Shown here: piece by piece, positions 1 to 12,239 of the stretch
Numbering within the stretch: the stretch's first letter is position 1
How the letters are laid out: each line of letters opens with the position of its first letter
Position numbers and translations under genes: made by a program
Notes under the pieces: generated by a model
The model's input: the letters and a program-made list of their open reading frames with translations, nothing else
Databases searched by the model: none
What the model was told of the DNA's origin: nothing
DNA from: Siphonodentalium dalli
Lineage: Eukaryota > Mollusca > Scaphopoda > Gadilida > Siphonodentaliidae
Direction: 5' to 3'
NCBI GenBank assembly: GCA_032622095.1
Contig: CP136068.1
Location: forward strand, 118,533,509-118,597,508
DNA length: 64,000 bases

Positions 1-460
1 ACTAAATTGTTAGGTACCCCCTGCAGACCACATTCCTCATCCGATCATCATCAAGCTTCATATTGATCTTATAAGGGGTAACCTAGATGAGAAGCATAAA
101 TATTTTCTGTAATGTGTTAAAACATGATCGACAGCGGCCTTCGTGGATTTCAAGTTTAAATCCATTGTTACACTCTGCAGTCCGCATTTATTGGAGAATT
201 CTTTTTACAGGCATGTTGGGGATCACGTCCAGATGAGAGTTGTCAAATTTGAACGATTTTCGATGAAAAACATGGCCGCCGGCAGCCATCTTGGATTTCA
301 TTCTTTGATTGACTAAATCCTTTGGCACACCCTACGGACCACATCCCTCATCCGATCATCACTAAACTTCATATGGATCTTCGGGTGACATATAGATGGG
401 AGCCATCAATCTTTTGCGAATTTCGTTGAAAAACATTACCACCAAATTTTGTTGATATTT
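1..460. repeat. Dispersed non-coding repeat, copy 1
   Basis: This stretch has no credible reading frame. It shares phrases and their order with 39586-40010: the 'cagaccacattcctcatccg' type phrase, 'tagatgagagccataaatattttc', 'tttacaggcatgtt', 'catatggatct' and 'catggccgcc.g.ggccatctt'. Two diverged copies of one interspersed family are therefore present. The left end lies outside the window. No terminal repeats or target-site duplication can be read, so the family cannot be classed. Confidence 0.6.
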
Positions 461-518
461 GGATTTTAATTTATATATATATGTCTTCGTGTTCACATCT
501 AGTAGTACTTAGATATTT

Positions 519-612
519 AACTTTCCACATTCCTAATCGCTCCATTGGCTGTAACACATGAAATTATCCCCTCACCAAGTTTAGCTACAGTGTGATTGAC
601 ACTTACATTTAG
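519..612 (+). repeat. Intronic block shared with the intron before the STING exon
   Basis: The block starts with aactttccacattcc and ends near gattgacacttacat. It resembles 60351-60438, which directly precedes the STING exon. A shorter match (gagcaacagtgtaattgacac) lies at 59910-59932. It sits 60 bases before the CARD exon acceptor. It is either a short dispersed repeat or a trace of intron duplication during the growth of this gene or gene family. Confidence 0.5.
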
Positions 613-671
613 TTTCGTTTTCTCAGCATAGTTGTAGCTATCACTATATATTTGTTTGTTTTGATTTACAG

Positions 672-822
672 GATGAAATTTGTACTAGATCCCGCCTTGA
701 AGGATGTGAGGAGCTTATTCGGTGTCTTTCCAGGACAGAAAATCCATGCACATGGTTTAATGTGATGACAGATGGTCTAATTCACTTGAAATTACCAAAT
801 ACAGAACAAAAATGGAAAAACA
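672..822 (+). CDS. Exon encoding the C-terminal half of a CARD (RIG-I-like receptor type), exon A
   Basis: A pyrimidine-rich tract ending ttgatttacag precedes an open frame that starts in phase 0 with DEICTRSR and continues GCEELIRCL, RTENPCTWF. It ends in phase 1 at a gtttgt donor, giving 151 bp. The L.RCL.RTEN..TWF pattern with its tryptophan resembles the last helices of the RIG-I/MDA5 second CARD, a death-fold domain that passes antiviral signals to an adaptor through CARD-CARD contact. It is homologous to the exon at 32888-33047, and the last 18 intron bases before the two acceptors are identical. Without splicing the frame runs into TAA at about 840. The first half of the domain must lie upstream of the window. 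It could also come from another death-fold gene or be an unspliced relic. Confidence 0.6.
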
Positions 823-837
823 GTTTGTATTATGTAG

Positions 838-1000
838 CACAGTAAAACCTCTCTAAACCGAACACCGTTTGACCGGCCATTCTGTTCAGTTTAGAGAGGT
901 GTTCGGTTTATAGAATTGCACCACCATCGGAATATCTTGACACCGTTACAAAGAGTAACAAGGACACAAACACTGCATTAATTATTAATGTGACTTTATC
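838..1000. mobile_element. Tigger/pogo-like terminal fragment with internal inverted repeat
   Basis: Just after the CARD exon the sequence reads cagtaaaacctctctaaaccg, the usual appearance of a Tigger/pogo-type terminal repeat. The motif recurs inverted at about 885-910 (gtttagagaggtgttcggttt), so the two can pair as a hairpin. No transposase frame and no second terminus were found. This is a fragment or solo MITE end. The call rests on recall of the terminal motif. Confidence 0.4.
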
Positions 1001-1040
1001 AAATAAACAATGAAAATAAACTACAAATATATATAACAGA

Positions 1041-1842
1041 CTAGCCGATGAGCCCGACGTTGTCCGGGCTATTCAAAAACCAAATTTCAAGTCGATAGCT
1101 CTACCCAGCCCGACGTTGTCCGGGCTATTCAAAAACCAAATTTCAAGTCGATAGCTCTACCCGTTTCCGAGATCTGGTCTGCGCATGCGCGAAGCTGGCG
1201 TCGCACGGGCTCGGCGACCCGATAAAATTCGTATCCGGGGCAAGATACATTCGCATACCAAATTTCAAGTCGATAGCTCCACCCGTTTCCGAGATCTGGT
1301 CTGCGCATGCGCGAAGCTGGCGTCGCACGGGCTCGGCGACCCGATAAAATTCGTATCCGGGGCAAGATACATTCACATACCAAATTTCAAGTCGATAGCT
1401 CCACCCGTTTCCGAGATCTCGTCTGCGCATGTGCGAAGCTGGCGTCGCACGGGCTCGGCGACCCGATAAAATTCGCATACGGGGCAAGATACATTCACAT
1501 AGCAAATTTCAAGTCGATAGCTCCACCCGTTTCCGATATCTCGTCTGCGTATGCGCGAAGCTGGCGTCGCACGGGCTCGGCGACCCGATAAAATTCGCAT
1601 CCGAGGCAAGATACATTCACATAGCAAATTTCAAGTCGATAGCTCCACCCGTTTCCGATATCTCGTCTGCGCATGCGCGAAGCGGGCGCCGCACGGGCTC
1701 GCCAATACGACAATGTCCACCGCCTGGTCAAACTACACACACGTACCAAGTTTTGTCCCGATCGGTCGAGAATCGTAGATTTGTATCAATGACAGACAAA
1801 CATACATACAAACAGACAGAGGAATTCAAAATATATTATAGA
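1041..1842 (-). mobile_element. Non-autonomous Helitron-like element with 122-bp minisatellite, copy A
   Basis: Read on the minus strand, the element ends with a hairpin (AGCCCG, 8-base loop, CGGGCT), a short spacer and CTAG followed by T. That is the 3' signature of Helitron/Helentron elements. The body holds five starts of a 122-bp unit, with 'aaatttcaag' at 1138, 1260, 1382, 1504 and 1626. On the minus strand the 5' side is a low-complexity tract of ctgtttgtatgt type, followed outward by a TC start near 1842. A 58-bp piece containing the terminal hairpin is duplicated (1050-1107 and 1108-1165). No Rep/helicase is present. Short frames through the 122-bp units are repeat artefacts. Confidence 0.65.
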
Positions 1843-2352
1843 CTAGCCGATGAGCCCGACGTTGTCCGGGCTATTCAAAAACCAAATTTCAAGTCGATAG
1901 CTCTACCCGTTTCCGAGATCTGGTCTGCGCATGCGCGAAGTTGGCGTCGCACGGGCTCGGCGACCCGATAAAATTCGTATCCGGGGCAATATACATTCAC
2001 ATACCAAATTTCAAGTCGATAGCTCCACCCGTTTCCGAGATCTCGTCTGCGCATGCGCGAAGCTGTCGTCGCACGGGCTCGGCGACCCGATAAAATTCGT
2101 ATCCGGGGCAAGATACATTCACATACCAAATTTCAAGTCGATAGCTCCACCCGTTTCCGAGATATCGTCTGCGCATGCGCAAAGCGGGCGCCGCACGGGC
2201 TCGCCAGTACGACAACGTCCACCGCCTGGTCAAACTACACACACGTACCAAGTTTCGTCCCGATCGGTCGAGAATCGTAGATTTGTATTAATGACAGACA
2301 AACATACAGACAGACAGACAAACATACAAACAGAGGTCTTCAAAATATATAT
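1843..2352 (-). mobile_element. Non-autonomous Helitron-like element, copy B, head-to-tail with copy A
   Basis: This has the same architecture as the preceding copy: CTAG at 1843-1846, the AGCCCG...CGGGCT hairpin, three 122-bp unit starts (1884, 2006, 2128), a conserved non-repeat segment (cgccagtacgacaacgtccaccgcctgg), then a cagacagacaaacatac tract. On the minus strand its CTAG end touches the TC start of copy A with no intervening host sequence. The two form a direct tandem. Confidence 0.65.
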
Positions 2353-4300
2353 GAGATAAACACGATATAGTTAACATGATTTATGAACACATGCTGACTT
2401 AACGATCCTCAAAGAAAAAAACATTCTTCCTTGTCATCAATGTCAGTTTTCCTGAGTCACGTTGTCATATTGAATGATAAAATTAGACTAACTGGCCACT
2501 ACATGTTTTTGCTTTTGCTCACTCAAATATTCGAGAACATCCATTCACTAGTATAGTTCCTGGACTTCCACGCTTCCAAAACAAATGCCGGTATATAGTT
2601 GAATCTGTCACTGAAGCATAGGATTTGACAGAATTTTTAAAATCCGTGTCGTTCTCAATATCCGCGCGATATGAAGGGACCACTGTCGGTCCAGAAAGAT
2701 ACTAACGGCACAGATGAAGATGTGAACAAACGCCGAGCTTCTGTGCAGTAAATATGCGTATCACTTAAGGAGTTCTGATGAGTTTTCGAGTGTTTTTATG
2801 TGTATCTGAGACTGATCAATTGGACTGCGAATGTCATCTGAAATATGAATCCATAACATATTCGAAATATTGTGTGCATATATATTATGAATGTATTTCA
2901 ATTGAAATTAATTGAACATCCATCTCAGCATTCAGATTTGCGATCTCAAAAAGGTGAATTCTTATAAAAAAAACATCGCTGGAAAAAAGATAAATATTTA
3001 TACGTGCTCTCTATCCGCGAACATACTAGGCTACATCCGAAGATAACATGTTCTATCTTTTAGTCGGGTAATTCATCCACTCGGTTATAGGGATGTGGCA
3101 GTGGTGTGTTGGTGTAATGTGACAGTGCTATTTTATATACCAAAACAGTATATGCCTTTATTACATGCTACACATGTATACTAACTAAGTTATTATACCT
3201 AACTCACTAATATACATTTTATAGCTGCATTGTCATTTCATTCCACGTACTTGGTTCATTTCGTTCCATTCCGCGTTATTCCGTATTATTAATTGTTTGT
3301 ATTCAGTGCAATTATGTGTGTCATTCTGTGCAATGCACTTATCCGTCTTGTCTTGGGTCCGTTATTACGTTATTTTCATGATCGGTTACTTTTATCACTC
3401 ACGAATTTTTTTCTCCGTGTCATCGCCACGCTGAAAACACAATTGTTTTTCGGGAAAATGTGATCTATAAAGTTATGGCCGATGTTAAATTTTCCACTAA
3501 ATTGTGGCAACTGGGTTGTCTTCGAGGTGCCATTTCGAGCTGTCGGCTATGAATTGTCTCATACGTCTCATGTTGAAATTGACAGTGCTGTGACTATCAA
3601 AACACAGATACATTTACTGACACTACAGAATACAGGTACGCCTGCTAGAATAATTCACAGGAGCTTCGATGTCAACCACTAGTGACAATAATAACAACAA
3701 CAACAACGTAGTAGCTATTACTATTAGAATGTTGACAGTGTTGTCAGTTTTTAACTTGACCAGTTGACAGTGTTTTGATAGTTTTAAAGCACATACATGT
3801 ACATCTGCACGAGAGGATACACTGTACGCACCAGATTTATTCACAAGAGCTTCGATAACAACAAAACAACATGGTAAACAATGAACTGATGCCACACAGT
3901 AACGGATGATCACATATCTATATAATTCCCACTTACGAGTACAACTATTACAATTACAGGGACCGATACATCCCATGTTCGTCAATTTTCATTGTGATGG
4001 AGATGAAGAAACAAAACTATGATATGGTTTACAAGGAAAGGGTATAACAGAAATACATTTGTTATTTACATAACCCAAAACATGTTTCAGAAATCGAAGC
4101 TAGTAGATCTTTGGGTTTGAATGCACATTACATGATTTTATTTCAAAAGTGTTCATGATAAAGGTCAAATAAAAATTATTACATCCTAAATGCAACTAGG
4201 TCTGATTCCATGAAATCAGATATACGTCCATGGTATCGACATCCAATTGGTTTAATGTATGTATAGGTTTGTTCCACTTCGTGTGAAGGTAAACTGGTGC
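2353..4300. other. No gene recognised; shared (CAA)n-associated fragment
   Basis: Nothing with coding character or splice structure was found. A fragment at about 3661-3717 (gagcttcgatgtcaaccactagtgacaata...aacaacaacaacgtag) recurs at 49070-49135 and in its duplicate near 55772-55836, so it belongs to a dispersed repeat. Short frames here have no recognisable motif. Confidence 0.5.
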
Positions 4301-7300
4301 TTTGACAGACTTGACATTTCGACAAAAGATATATTGCAGGTTGCTTTTAAAGTAGATTGGTCAAACTTTGTGCGTGTACCTATGGTATAACGACGTACCT
4401 GCTCCTGCATTACCTTGATCCTTCATTAGCCCGTTTTGATTTGGCGGGAACAATAATTTGGCCGTATAGCGGAAACGTCTGGGAAAACAACTTGTAAGTG
4501 GTATATTCGGGTCCAAATCACTCTTAACTTCGGATCATGCAATACAAATTTTACACCGCTGGATTTATTAAAAACAAATACATCCGTTTATACATCCTAG
4601 TGTATGGTGTTGGCATATCTATGGGCGGTATATCTGCGGGGACAGCGAGGACACAAGTTTTGATGTCCATGGCCAGCAGGGCATACCGAGTGTGCATATT
4701 GTCCAAATTTGGATGCCCTGTTCCTCATTTTTTTCAGATAAAGGGAAATAACTCCGGAAAACGCGGACAATATTCGGAATGTAACTAAGGCATACAACTC
4801 ATTCGCCACAACATACGTACACACTTTTAGTGTGATACTCATTTTACTTTCCGATACATAGTGATTGCAAAAGTGTCCAGTATAATAATAATGAAAAATA
4901 TTGGTAAAAGGGAAATAATCACGGAAAGTAACGTTGGGGCGAAATCCGGATACCATTATTTTCAGTAGTCCTTAGATGCCTACATTCGCTGGAGATTTCG
5001 CGTTCCTATTGCTACTAATTTCTGAGTATTTCCAATTAAACGGAACACGGCCACAATAGAAAAGCAGTATACTTCCTTGGTTACACCAAGGACCTATAAT
5101 AATAGGAAAAGTCAGCTGAAAAACATTGCAATTTAAGGATAGAATGTTAAGTATTGTCATTATATTTGTTCTGACATGTGTAGGTTGACCTGAAGTGCTT
5201 TGAGATGACACCACCCCTGCCTCGAAATATCGTGACGGGATTAGGAAATTGTCCACCTGGCCCAAAATGCGAAATTTAAGGGCCCGTAAATCGGTTATGT
5301 TTCAATGGATTTTAAAACTGTTTTCAGTTTTGTGATCTGCTTCTCTCCTAGTTTGTATATTATAAATGTAATCGTTTTTGGAGTCAGGTAACATTTTGGT
5401 ATCATGGACCACCCCTCCCCAGACCCACAATACTGAACCGACAATGATAACTTTTGGCAGACCACATGCTCTCTTCAGTATGTGTGCATTGGCATACAAA
5501 ATGACATCCGTTTCGGGGGAGCTGCGGTTGACAAGCATATGACCCAAATTTGAGGGAGAAAATCTCCGCCATTTTCCAACGGAATTTCGATCTGTTTTCA
5601 GTTTTCAGTAGAAGTTATATTCCAAGTTTCATCTGATTCGGAGACGAACAATAAATTGTTACCACGGACCACGGACCACCCCTTCCCAGGTCCACAATAC
5701 TGAACAGACACTTGCAAAATGTGGCGCACGCGGACCACTATTTATTCCGGACGCTTAGAAGTATGTGACTACATCCAGAGTTTGTCCGTTTTAAAGGAGA
5801 TACGTCGACAAACAATTTTTGAGTTTCCACAACTCCGGTATTTCTACTCAGATTTAACAACTATTTTGTGGTATATGATCATATTTACTCATACACCTAA
5901 ATATACGAGATTCGTAATGAAAACTATTATAGTAAAATTTGCCCCCTCCCCAATGTAAAACTATTTGACCGACCCTGTCCATTTTTCGTTTCCTCGTGAC
6001 CAAGACGACTGTGAAAATTAAATTCAGTTATCTGGAATTATATGGGAGAACAGCTGATTACAATGAATCTGATGTGGGCCTATATATCTGTCCGAGATAG
6101 TAAAATGAAATTTGTTCAGATAAAGGGAGATAACCCCGCAGCGGAAACGCGGACAGCATACGTACAAACTTTTAGTGTGCTACTCCTTATACTTTCTGAT
6201 ATATAGTGATTGCAAAAGTGTCTAGGATAATACTATTGTAAAATATTCGAAAAGGGCAATAATCCATTAACGTTGGTACGAAATCCGGATAGCATTATTT
6301 TCAGTAGACATTAGATGCCTATATTCGCTAGAGATTTCGCATTCCTACCACCATTAATTTCTGAGTATTTTCAATTAACCTGAAAACGGCCGCAATAGAA
6401 AAACAATATACTTCATTGGTTACACCATGGACATATAACTACCTCGCTAGAGATACAATAGAATTGATATATATAAATAAGATATACATTCCAAAGGTTT
6501 ATGTCATTTGTTTCGACCCAGCGTGGATGGTTAATGACAGTCTAATGCATCATGGTCCTAACCAACTGAGCCACCATTCACCTCAGCCAAGCGTTCAGTA
6601 TTATTCGGTAGGGATACATTTTAGGGCTAATTACAACTCCCCATGTCGCCCAAATCCTGTTCAACGCTCATGAAATTTGGCGTCTCTGATTATACCGTAA
6701 TCTACGTGTAGTTCAAAGGATATAAAGCATATTAATGTACCATAACTCTGTTATTTCGCATTTTTGTATAATTCTTTCAGTTTCGGATTCAGAATCATTT
6801 AGAAGTTTTAATGGCAGAGAAAGACCGCTTATTTAATTAATACTATATGTATTCGTCATGATACACAGAGTCGTTAGCGTCTCTGTAATAGAGAGTTAAC
6901 TGTGATCGAGAGATAGCTCTATCACAATCGATAACGCTAGCTGAGTGCTTACCCGCCCCCTCTAAAACTTGGAAAATCGCACTAATGTTGTTCGTATATA
7001 TTATCAAACACATGCAGTGTTCAAAATATAAAACACTAGATTCGCAATTTTCCCTTTTTTCCCTTTTACGAGTTTCGGTTGAATTTGCCAAAAGCCTCGA
7101 CCCTCCACAGGACGTACGCGCGCTCTCTATTGGGCAGGTTGCTATCATATTAGAGTGGTGAAACTTTGGTATATTGTATGGTACATATGGTGTATCGATG
7201 TATCTGCTCATGCATTAGCCTTGCTCCTTGATTAGCCCGTTTGAATTTGGCGTCAATAAGAGTGGGTTTGAATTTGAGTAATATATATCACCCGTTAACA

Positions 7301-9529
7301 ACGTTACACGCTAGCAGGAGTAAACCGTCCACTCTAAAACTTATAATATCGTACTAAAGTTGCGCGTGGATACCGCTAACACGTCCACTCGTCAAAAAGT
7401 TTTTATCACAAATTTTGCGTTTTGGAGTAATTTTCTCCATTTGTTTTCGGTGGAATTTGCAAGTCTGAACCCACCCGACACAAGCTCTCCGTTGGGCAGG
7501 TTGCATTTATAGTAGAGCGGACACAGTTTGGATGCGTACCTACAGTATACCGACGTACATGCCCCTGCACTAAACTGGCTCAGTCATTAGACCGTTTGGA
7601 TTTGGGGCTAAAAAATATGTTAGTGATAGACTACTTAAGTATACATATTTATGTTATATAGCATTGTCACGAGTAAACCGTTCCATCTGAAAATTAGAAA
7701 ATCGCACTCTAGATAAGCGTTAACACTACCCATAAGATGTACTCGTACAAAATTTATCTCGATGTTTGGATTTTGCCCCTTTACGATTTTCGTTGGAATT
7801 TCCAAAAGTCTCAAACCACCCCGACTCGCATTCTCCGTTCGGCAGGTTGCTTTTAGAATATAGCGGTCAAACTTTGGGGGCGTACCTACAGTATGCCATA
7901 TTACCTGCTACGGCATTATCTTGCTCTTTCATTAGCCAGTTTGGATTTGGCGGGGATAATAGGTGCAATTTGTCCGTTCCCCGTATAGTGGAAAGGCCTG
8001 GGAGAAAAAAAACTTTAAAGCTGTATATCCGGGTCCGAACAGCTCTTCCCATTCGGAATATGCGATAAAAAAATAATAGCGCTGGACTTTGGTGTTTGCC
8101 TATATATGGGTGGTAACTCCGCAGGGAAGAGCGGACACAAGTTTTGATGGCATATCGAGGTGCATATTTGGATGCCCTGCTCCTGGTAATTTCTGAGATA
8201 GCAAAATGACATTTTTTCAGATAAAGGGAGATAACTCATCGGGGAAAACGCGGAAACATTCGTTATGACTGTCGAATATAACTCATTTGCCCCCAACACA
8301 CGTACACACGTTCAGTGTGCTACTCCTCATACTTTCGGAAATATGGTGGTTGCAAAAGTGTCCCGTAAAATAGAAATAATAATAACGAACAAGAATATTA
8401 AAAGGGCCATAACTCCGTGAATCAACGTTGGACCGAAATCACGATACATTCATTTTCAGTAGACTTTAGATGGCTACTTACGCTGGATATCTCGTTATCC
8501 CAGTGCCATTAGTTTCTGAATATTTCCAATTAAACGGTAAAAACGGCCCCAATAGAAAAACAATATACTTCCTTGGTCACACAATGGAAGTATTCTAATA
8601 GGTAAAATCTCAGTTTAGGAACATAAAATGTTAAGTTTTGTGATTAAGTCGTGGCTTGTGTATTTTGAACTGAAGTGTTTGAAAGTGACCCCACCCCTGC
8701 CTCCCATTTGGGTGACGGGATTAGGAAATTGTCAACCCTGGCCCAAAATGCTAACTTTGAGGACCCGTAACTTCGTTATTTTTTAATGGATTTAAAAATT
8801 GTGTTCAGTCTTGTGATCTTTCGTAGATTATATATTATAAATTACATCAGATTCGGAGACGTACAACATTTGGTTATTGACAAGCATATATGGGCCCAAA
8901 TTTCAAACTTCGAGGGCCCAAATCACCGCAATTTTCCAACGGATTTACGATCTGTTTTCAGTTTCGTGATCAGCTTGTATGCCAGATGTTATGATCCAAG
9001 TTTCATCTGATTCGGAGACGAAACCAGATTTGGTGACAGCCCCCCCCCCCAGACCCACAATACTGAACCGACACTCGAAAAGGCACACACGGAGCACTAT
9101 TTATTCTGGACGCTTAGAAGTATGTGACTATCTCCAAAGTTTATCCGTTTTGAAGGAGATACGCCGACATATAAAGGACATGAAGACATACACATAAATA
9201 GACGAAAATAGACGAAAATAAAAATCGTGAAATCTGGCCCCCCCCCCCATGGGCGGTAACTGACCGTGGCCAGTTTGTGTGCATATTTGGATGCCCTGCT
9301 TCTGGTAATTTCCGAGATAGGAAAATGACATTTTTGCAGCTAAAGGGAGATAACTCCTCGAGGAAAACGCGGACAACATTCGTTATATGACTGTTGAATT
9401 TAACTCATTTGCCCAACACACGTACCAACGTTCAGTGTACAACATCTCATACTTTCGGAAATATAGTGGTTGCGAAAGTGTCCCGTAAAATAAAAATAAT
9501 AATAATGAACAAGAATATTATAAGGGCCA
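4300..9529. repeat. Complex old repeat domain with several recurring blocks
   Basis: Several blocks recur in diverged form. Block 1 is the 'aaagtgtcc.gtaaaataataatgaa...aagggccataactccgtg...tcattttcagtagactttagatgcc' segment, at about 4850-5060, 6190-6420, 8340-8590 and 9470-9529. Block 2 is 'cagataaagggagataactcc...aaaacgcggaca', at about 4735, 6117, 8217 and 9338. Block 3 is 'cactatttattccggacgcttagaagtatgtgac', at 5737 and 9095. Block 4 is 'caggttgctttta...ggtcaaactttg', at 4329 and 7131-8030. Overall 4537-5960 resembles 8080-9240. Frames are short and interrupted, with no recognised protein motif. This is probably an old interspersed element that duplicated locally. Confidence 0.6.
6950..8030 (+). 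repeat. Three tandem units of about 355 bp
   Basis: Three consecutive units start near 6953, 7318 and 7672. Each carries, in order, 'ccctctaaaact', a '..ttacga.tttcggttgaatttgc' phrase, 'ttgggcaggttgc', a 'gtacctacagtata' phrase and 'cattagcccgtttggatttgg'. The 'ggcaggttgc' anchor falls at about 7131, 7493 and 7840. Units are diverged by eye, so the array is old. A related single unit lies at 4329-4560. Coding function is not indicated. Confidence 0.6.
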
Positions 9530-9806
9530 CGAGGTGGAAGAAAGATTATAATAACTCAACAACGGATGGGCTGCATCCAAACGGAGAAATATCTAGACTG
9601 TGGCTCCTACGTCTCTATCGGTTTGTGATAGAGATACATACAGTATTATAACTACATGTAGGGTGAGATAGAGATTGCTCTGTCTCCCCAAAGAGGAAGA
9701 GAAGTGATACATATATAACATAAGGATAGTATAACTAGGGTGAGATAGAGATTGCTCTGCCTCCCCAAAGAAGAAGAGAAGAGATACATACATATTAAGA
9801 ACAAGA

Positions 9807-10508
9807 ATGAAAATGGCTGCACAAGGGAGACAATCAGCAGGAAAGAAATCGTCCCAGAGACAGGCGAAAGGAAAGACCACCCCAACTTGGGAATGTCTGT
9901 ACTGCATAAAAAAGTTCAATGAAGAAATTAAAGGCATGCAATGCGCATCATGCGAAGGCTGGGTCTGTCTACCATGCTCAAACATCCCAGAAGAAATATA
10001 CGATGTAATGAATAAGCACTCGGCAGGGAAGATAGACAAGGTATCCGGCTTCAAATGGATATGCAAGTTCGATGAGGGTGCCCTTCCAACTTCAAAACAC
10101 ATCAGTGGAACACTTGATTCAATGAGAGACGCCAACAATGAGAGATTTGAGAAACTGGAAGAGCAGGTGAAGAATGTAGAGAGCAGTATTGGAGAAAAAG
10201 TAGAGGCGGCAAAATCAGACATAAAGAAGGACCTAAAAAAAGAGATCATGGAAGAACTGGATGCAAGAGATCAGGAGAAAGATGAGAGAAAGAAGAGAGA
10301 AATGAACCTATGTCTATTTGAACTCCCAGTAAGTAGCGACAAAGATCCTAAAGAAAGAAAGAAGCATGACATAGAGTTAGTACATAAATTATATACACTC
10401 TTGGTGCCAGAGAGAGAGAGAGGACAGGAATGCTATCAATCAAAAACATCTATAGACTGGGTCCGAGACCGAAGAGCGACAAAATTCAACCTGCCAAAGT
10501 TAAACTAG
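9807..10508 (+). pseudogene. LINE ORF1, N-terminal part: PHD-like zinc finger plus coiled coil
   Basis: From an ATG, a basic start is followed at about residues 30-85 by a cysteine-rich finger. CLYC, then CASCEGWVCLPC and later WICKF resemble the PHD-type fingers of CR1-group ORF1 proteins, which bind nucleic acid and aid retrotransposition. Residues about 105-180 are charged and heptad-like (LEEQVKNVES, KKDLKKEIMEELDARDQEKD), consistent with a coiled coil for multimerisation. The frame then drifts into WVRDRRATKFN and stops, while its natural continuation appears in the next frame from about 10430. The slip probably lies in the GAGAGAGAG run at 10410-10422. Confidence 0.75.
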
Positions 10509-11731
10509 AAAATAACAACCAACTAAAACAAATGCTCAGTAACGCACATAAGATTCCTAAGATAGAAGATTCATTGAAGAAAGTGGTCATTGCCAGAGAC
10601 TTAACTCCGGAACAAAGGCAGCAGAGGAAGGCTCTCAGAGATCAACTAAAAGAAATGAATAAAGATGCAGTGACATACCAAATTAAGGGAGGAAAAATTA
10701 TCAAGAAGAAGGATGAAGACGATACCCCTCCGACACAGACTTTTAACCATTTTAACACAGCCAATGCTGCACAACACTATGTTTTTAATGAGAAGCAGGA
10801 CAGATACTTAAAAATTGCCTATTCAAATATAGACTCGATGCTCAATAAGAGAAACGAAGTTGCAGCCATAATACAAATGGAACAACCGGACGTGATTCTA
10901 CTAACAGAGATAAAGCCAAAAAACTGTAGAGGAATGTTGAAGGAAGAATTTAACCTGGATGGCTATGAGATGTTCACCAAAAACAAATGGTTGGAATCGG
11001 GAAGAGGAACAGCAATATACATAGCGGAGAAACTGAGAGCTACTTTGGTGGAAGATCTAACCAATAACAATATAGCGGAAACTGTATGGTGTAAAATAAC
11101 ACTGCAAGAAAACGACCACTTACTTATTGGCTGCATATACAGAAGCCCAAACAGCTCCATAATAAACAACAAGAACCTAAGTGAACACATAGAAATGGCA
11201 GCCAAAAGGAAAGAATCACACATACTCATAGCTGGCGACTTCAACTATCCAGAAATAGACTGGCACAATGTTGACTGCAACCTAAGTGAAGACAGTGCAC
11301 CATCTCAATTCCTGGTACACATTGGAAATGCCGGACTACACCAACATGTCCAACAAGCAACAAGAGAAAGGCAGGGACAAACCCCTTCACTAATCGATTT
11401 GATATTTACCAATGAGAAACTGATGATCTCAGACTTATCACACCAGCCGCCATTGGGAAAGAGCGACCATCAACTACTCACATTTAAATATATATGCTAC
11501 ACATCGCAGGAAAATAATAAACAAATGAAGAGGGCTTATCACAAAGGTAACTATGATGCAGTCAGATCGGATTTAAATGGACATAACTGGGAACAAACGG
11601 AAGAAATGGGAGTAGAAGATTTGTGGAGGCTATTTAAGGAGAGAATAATAGAAACCACTCAGAAAAACATTCCACAGTCATCAACAAATAAGAAGACTAA
11701 CAAAAAAGTACGGATGACACCCAAGCATTAA
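10430..11731 (+). pseudogene. LINE ORF1 C-terminal part running into the endonuclease domain
   Basis: Residues 1-90 finish ORF1 (NIYRLGPRPKSDKIQP, then the VVIARDLTPEQRQQRKALR stretch). From about residue 124 an exonuclease-endonuclease-phosphatase domain begins: LKIAYSNIDS, QPDVILLTEIKPKN with the catalytic glutamate, GRGTAIYIAEKL, IGCIYRSPNSS, HILIAGDFNYPEIDW with the catalytic D/N pair, LIDLIFTN and SDHQLLTF with the catalytic aspartate-histidine. The enzyme nicks target DNA to prime reverse transcription. ORF1 and endonuclease share one frame here with no stop between them. The frame breaks at KKVRMTPKH, and the linker to the RT resumes in other frames. Confidence 0.85.
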
Positions 11732-11753
11732 AAGCAGTAAAAGACAAAAGAAA

Positions 11754-12239
11754 ATGTGGAGGAAATACATCTACGACAGACATGATACCAAGTATAAAAA
11801 TTACTGCAAAGCCAGAAACAACGCAACACTGGAATGTAGAAAAGCACACAAATCTTACGAGAAGAAATTAAGTGATAACATCAAGAGAGACCCAAAATCT
11901 TTCTGGAGATACATTAGGAACAACACCAAAGCAAAACCGGGAATTGGAGAGATAGAGAAACCAAATGGAGCGTTATGCATCGATAATACTGAGAAGGCAG
12001 ACACACTGAACAAATTCTTCAGCAGTGTATACACAGCGGAAGATGATGCTGAAGTCCCTGACCCAGGAGGGAATGAACTCAACGTCGAGCTCGCAAATAT
12101 AGTTGTGACACCCCGAAACAGTTCTGAGACTCTTGCTCGAGTTGAACCCCTCAAAATCTCCTGGAGAGGATCAGATGCATCCCCAAATCTTAAAAGAAAC
12201 AGCCATGGAAATCTGCCCTGTACTCACCACACTTTTTAA
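11754..12239 (+). pseudogene. LINE ORF2 linker between endonuclease and RT
   Basis: MWRKYIYDRHDTKYKNYCKA, KSYEKKLSDNIKRDPKSFWR, NGALCIDNTEKADTLNKFFS and YTAEDDAEVP match the helical linker that usually precedes the RT in CR1/Jockey-type elements. A frameshift close to 12130 moves the true frame to the one carrying LELNPSKSPGEDQMHP. After that point this frame is a shadow. Confidence 0.75.

Noticed and set aside
1129-2359. Cluster of overlapping 75-180 codon frames with repeated SSTRFRDLVCACAKL peptides
   Set aside because: They are translations of the 122-bp minisatellite in the Helitron-like elements, open on both strands because of the repeat.
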